From contig OX419756.1 in NCBI GenBank assembly GCA_948567375.1, forward strand, positions 38,790,552-38,854,551: DNA of 64,000 nt, written 5' to 3'. Position 1 is the first letter of the stretch; every line of letters starts with the position of its first letter. This document shows positions 61,834 through 64,000 of the stretch, in pieces. Position numbers and translations under genes: made by a program. This stretch comes from Lunularia cruciata. Its lineage: Eukaryota > Streptophyta > Marchantiopsida > Lunulariales > Lunulariaceae. The notes under the pieces are model-generated. The model had not been told where the DNA came from. It did no database searches and worked only from the letters and a program-made list of their open reading frames with translations.

Positions 61834-62247
61834 TGTAAAAGACCGAATCCAAGGAGAGAAATAGGAGAATGGAAACTCACATTGGGACACTTGAATGAGG
61901 GAAAACTCCGAATGCCTAGCATGAGCTTTGGCTTTGGTACTTATAGGTAGCATACAAGGCCATTGAGAAGCTTCCTCAAGCTGCTTTCTTAGAGTGCAAG
62001 CCAAGTTAACTAGGAAGCTTCTCAAGAAGCTTCCTTCTAGAAGTCGCCTACTTGGCGTGCAAGCTAAGCTAGTTGGAAGCTTCTAGAAGCTTCCTTCTAG
62101 AAGCTACTTACTTAAGGTGCAAGCTAAGCTAACCGAGAAGCTTCCCAAGAAGCTTCCTAGATACTTCCGGAATATTCTAGGCTTATTTGTCTTATGTGCT
62201 ACTTCATGAGCCCGACTGACTTCGTGGCTAAACTCCATATTGTTACA
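61834..62247 (-). repeat. Outer 5' LTR of chromovirus B, expanded (414 bp)
   Basis: Same ends as the other LTRs but about 106 bp longer. The extra length is additional copies of the module made of a GAAGCTTC/TTCTAGAAG cluster plus a GCAAGCTAAGCTA spacer (about 61965-62150). The HSE trimer TTCCGGAATATTC is at 62165-62177. The extra modules move it farther from the TATA-like box at 61938-61946. Confidence 0.9.
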
Positions 62248-62252
62248 TGGAA
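62248..62252 (+). repeat. Target-site duplication, right copy (TGGAA)
   Basis: Follows the LTR terminus TGTTACA at 62241-62247 and equals 56208-56212. Confidence 0.9.
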
Positions 62253-63283
62253 GGACGATCCTTTTCTCTCCAGGTGTTATTGTGGCAGACAAGAGACAGT
62301 CTATCCCCACGAGCACGAGAGGATTTTCTACCTTTTGCTTCACTATCGTCAGATTGCACTAGAGGTTTACAGTCTTCTTTGAAGGAGCGACAGTGTGAGC
62401 ATATGCTACATTCTCTCTTAGTTGACTCGCCCATTCCTCACGCTACTAGAGCACGTCTTTGCTCTTGCTCTGGCAAGGGTGCAGGCTCCTGGATCCTAGC
62501 TCAACCATGCATTGGGGCTTTCGGACTTGCACCAGCTACTTTCTCTACAGCGATGAGGTTTTGCCTAGGTTTGGTCCACCCATCTGCATCTTCATTACTC
62601 ACTTGTGAGTGTGGTTCTACACTGGATGTAGTAGTGGTCCACATGACACGGTGTCCTTTTGGAGGACAGATGATAGCTACCCATGATGCCATTAGAGACA
62701 TAGTGTTTGCTATGGCACGAGAGAGTGGATACTTGGCTTGGAGGGAGTGTTTGTATGCCTTGTAGACGACATGTGTCAGGGCAGACTTATACTTGGTCCG
62801 AGATGATGAGGTGATAGTAGTGGATGTCGTGGTTACGGACCCTATGCGGGATACAGTTTTGGAGGGAGTGATTACCCATCCCCTGGATGGGAGGCGAGTG
62901 CAGCAGCAGGTCGCAAGGTCTCCAAGTATAGGGGCATGCAGCGAGGTCACCTCTTTGTTCCTCTAGCCTTGGAGTTATATGGAGTGATGGACACGACATT
63001 TGACACATTCGTCAGGGAGTGCGCGCGAGCTTATCCTGTTAGGCGTCAAGGGGTACCACTCTCACTCTCATACTTTGTAGTATATTTTAGACAGCGTGTG
63101 GCCATTGCTCTATAGAGTGCAGTGGCTGGTGCAATCCATAGGAGAGCAATCACATTAGGTGATGTTTCTTCGGATGCTCCAGTTGTGTGTAGACCGTACT
63201 ACTTGCATAGCTCGGATATCTTAGGTGCAGTAGGGCAGATTTCTCATCTAGACTCTATTGGGGTTCGTTTAGCCCCATGTTAA
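62248..63283 (+). pseudogene. Non-LTR retrotransposon, 3' half: RT end, zinc finger and restriction-like endonuclease
   Basis: Continuation of the gene broken at 56212. The open stretch to 62765 includes GAGSWILAQPC, FSTAMRFCLGLVHP, then a Cys-Cys-His-Cys finger CECG...HMTRC and ATHDAIRDIVFAMARESGYLAWRE. After a stop, from about 62768, RADLYLVRDDEVIVVDVVVTDP fits the PDx12D core of restriction-like endonucleases, with Ala for Pro. Further text runs to a stop at 63281-63283 with another stop near 63113. RT followed by CCHC finger and this endonuclease is the layout of R2-type (RLE) non-LTR elements. Confidence 0.8.
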
Positions 63284-63293
63284 CTTTTTTTGT

Positions 63294-63354
63294 CTCTCCC
63301 TTGTACGGCTTGATGGTGTCTTCACATCCTTCGTTTTTCCTACAAGGTCGCCTT
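63294..63354 (+). repeat. 3'-tail sequence of the non-LTR element
   Basis: Eleven bases after the stop codon lies TCTCCCTTGTACGGCTTGAT, then CATCCTTCGTTTTTCCTAC and AAGGTCGCC. The same tail occurs without the gene at 26393-26455, 28013-28054, about 29927-29985 and 30009-30039. Confidence 0.8.
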
Positions 63355-64000
63355 TTTCCTTTTTCACATCTTCCGTGAGAAGTTCTGAATCTACACATGT
63401 CCTTATCAACGACTAGTCGGGGGAATAGTAGGATGTCAGGAACAAAGCCTATTCTCCTATGAAATCCACCTACTCACACCTCATATCCATCAAGTGGATT
63501 CATACTAATCCAGTGGAGGAAACATGGACAGATTTAGCTCCGCATGTGCCCGTTTACAGTACTTGACTACAGTTGTGCTGTAGGTATCCTTGAACTTTCG
63601 AAGCACAAGTTGGAATAGTATTTGGTCGATTTGCTCAGCAGATTCCGGAAGTGACAAATAAATTGTATGTCACTCATGGTTTCTTCCATGCTTTGCCAAA
63701 TACATTTTGAACCCTGTTTCCAGTCTTCCGTATGCCACTCCTTAGATCTAGGCTTGTCACATCCGACAAAACACTGCAGACAGTTTGATTTCATGTGCAA
63801 TTGACTTGCTACAACTCTAAACTCGCTTTTACTTTCCTTATCAAACTCTCGCCGACCGAGTACAAGTCCAAACAACGTCTTTTATGCCATTTAGGACTGA
63901 ACCTGATCTTCCAGCAGGTGGTTGGTGTGATGACAGTTGCTGAGGTGTACCGATGATCATAAAGAAGAGTGCTGCAGTTATAAATCCAATCTACGAATAG
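63355..64000. other. Terminal stretch, no supported gene
   Basis: A 102-codon minus-strand ORF (63567-63875) shows no recognisable domain, and I would not call it without transcript evidence. Confidence 0.4.

Larger units (their letters stand above)
56213..62247 (-). mobile_element. Ty3 chromovirus B with three LTRs and heat-shock elements
   Basis: Read on the minus strand from the right, the order is LTR (62247-61834), primer-binding site plus about 190 bp of leader, a second LTR (61630-61323), primer-binding site, leader, gag, protease, RT, RNase H, integrase, chromodomain, polypurine tract, and a third LTR (56519-56213). The outer ends are flanked by TGGAA duplications, so the whole three-LTR unit behaves as one insertion. 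Each domain is close to full length, but each gene carries stops or frameshifts, so it is not autonomous as it stands. Relatives in this window lie at 4.2, 13.5-17.1 and 19.1 kb. Confidence 0.93.

Noticed and set aside
63567-63875. 102-codon minus-strand ORF at the window end
   Set aside because: No recognisable motif, no splice or promoter support, and it neighbours transposon debris.

Overview
This is nuclear DNA of a land plant. Three host genes belong to plant families: an NMCP/CRWN nuclear-lamina coiled-coil protein, the plant-type branching-enzyme homologue SBE III/EMB2729, and an F-box Tubby-like protein. They have spliceosomal introns, mostly 70-450 bp, and sit beside chromodomain Ty3 (chromovirus) retrotransposons. 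Compact introns, short intergenic spaces and the divergence of the three proteins suggest a non-seed plant (bryophyte or similar), but this is inference and no marker in the window settles it.

Layout. Positions 1 to about 26.4 kb are an AT-rich transposon graveyard: a decayed coiled-coil ORF (1-1310), an old LTR (about 4190-4440), a possible minus-strand retroelement relic (5.5-8.2 kb), a plus-strand chromovirus full of stops (8211 to about 13.5 kb), a minus-strand relic of a second chromovirus family (13508-17110), TA/TC microsatellites, a solo LTR (19086-19486) and another minus-strand coiled-coil relic (21.4-24.1 kb). From 26.4 to 30.4 kb there is gene-poor DNA with very short insertions that match the 3' tail of a non-LTR element.

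The genic island runs from 30.4 to 53.2 kb, all on the plus strand: NMCP (31101-38410, 9 exons, 1485 aa), SBE III-like (40871-48186, 21 exons, 1015 aa) and Tubby-like protein (51836-53143, one exon). Exon models were assembled by hand from splice sites, reading phase and family resemblance. The three genes have unrelated roles (nuclear lamina, plastid glucan metabolism, F-box/tubby) and share no pathway.

From 55.1 to 63.4 kb there is a nested transposon. A decayed non-LTR reverse transcriptase gene with a C-terminal restriction-like endonuclease is split by a minus-strand Ty3 chromovirus at 56213-62247, with a 5-bp target duplication TGGAA. The Ty3 element has three LTRs instead of two. Its LTR carries perfect heat-shock-element trimers and HSE-like clusters upstream of a TATA box, so it is a candidate heat-responsive retrotransposon. 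The same LTR family explains the LTR relics at about 4.2, 16.9 and 19.1 kb.
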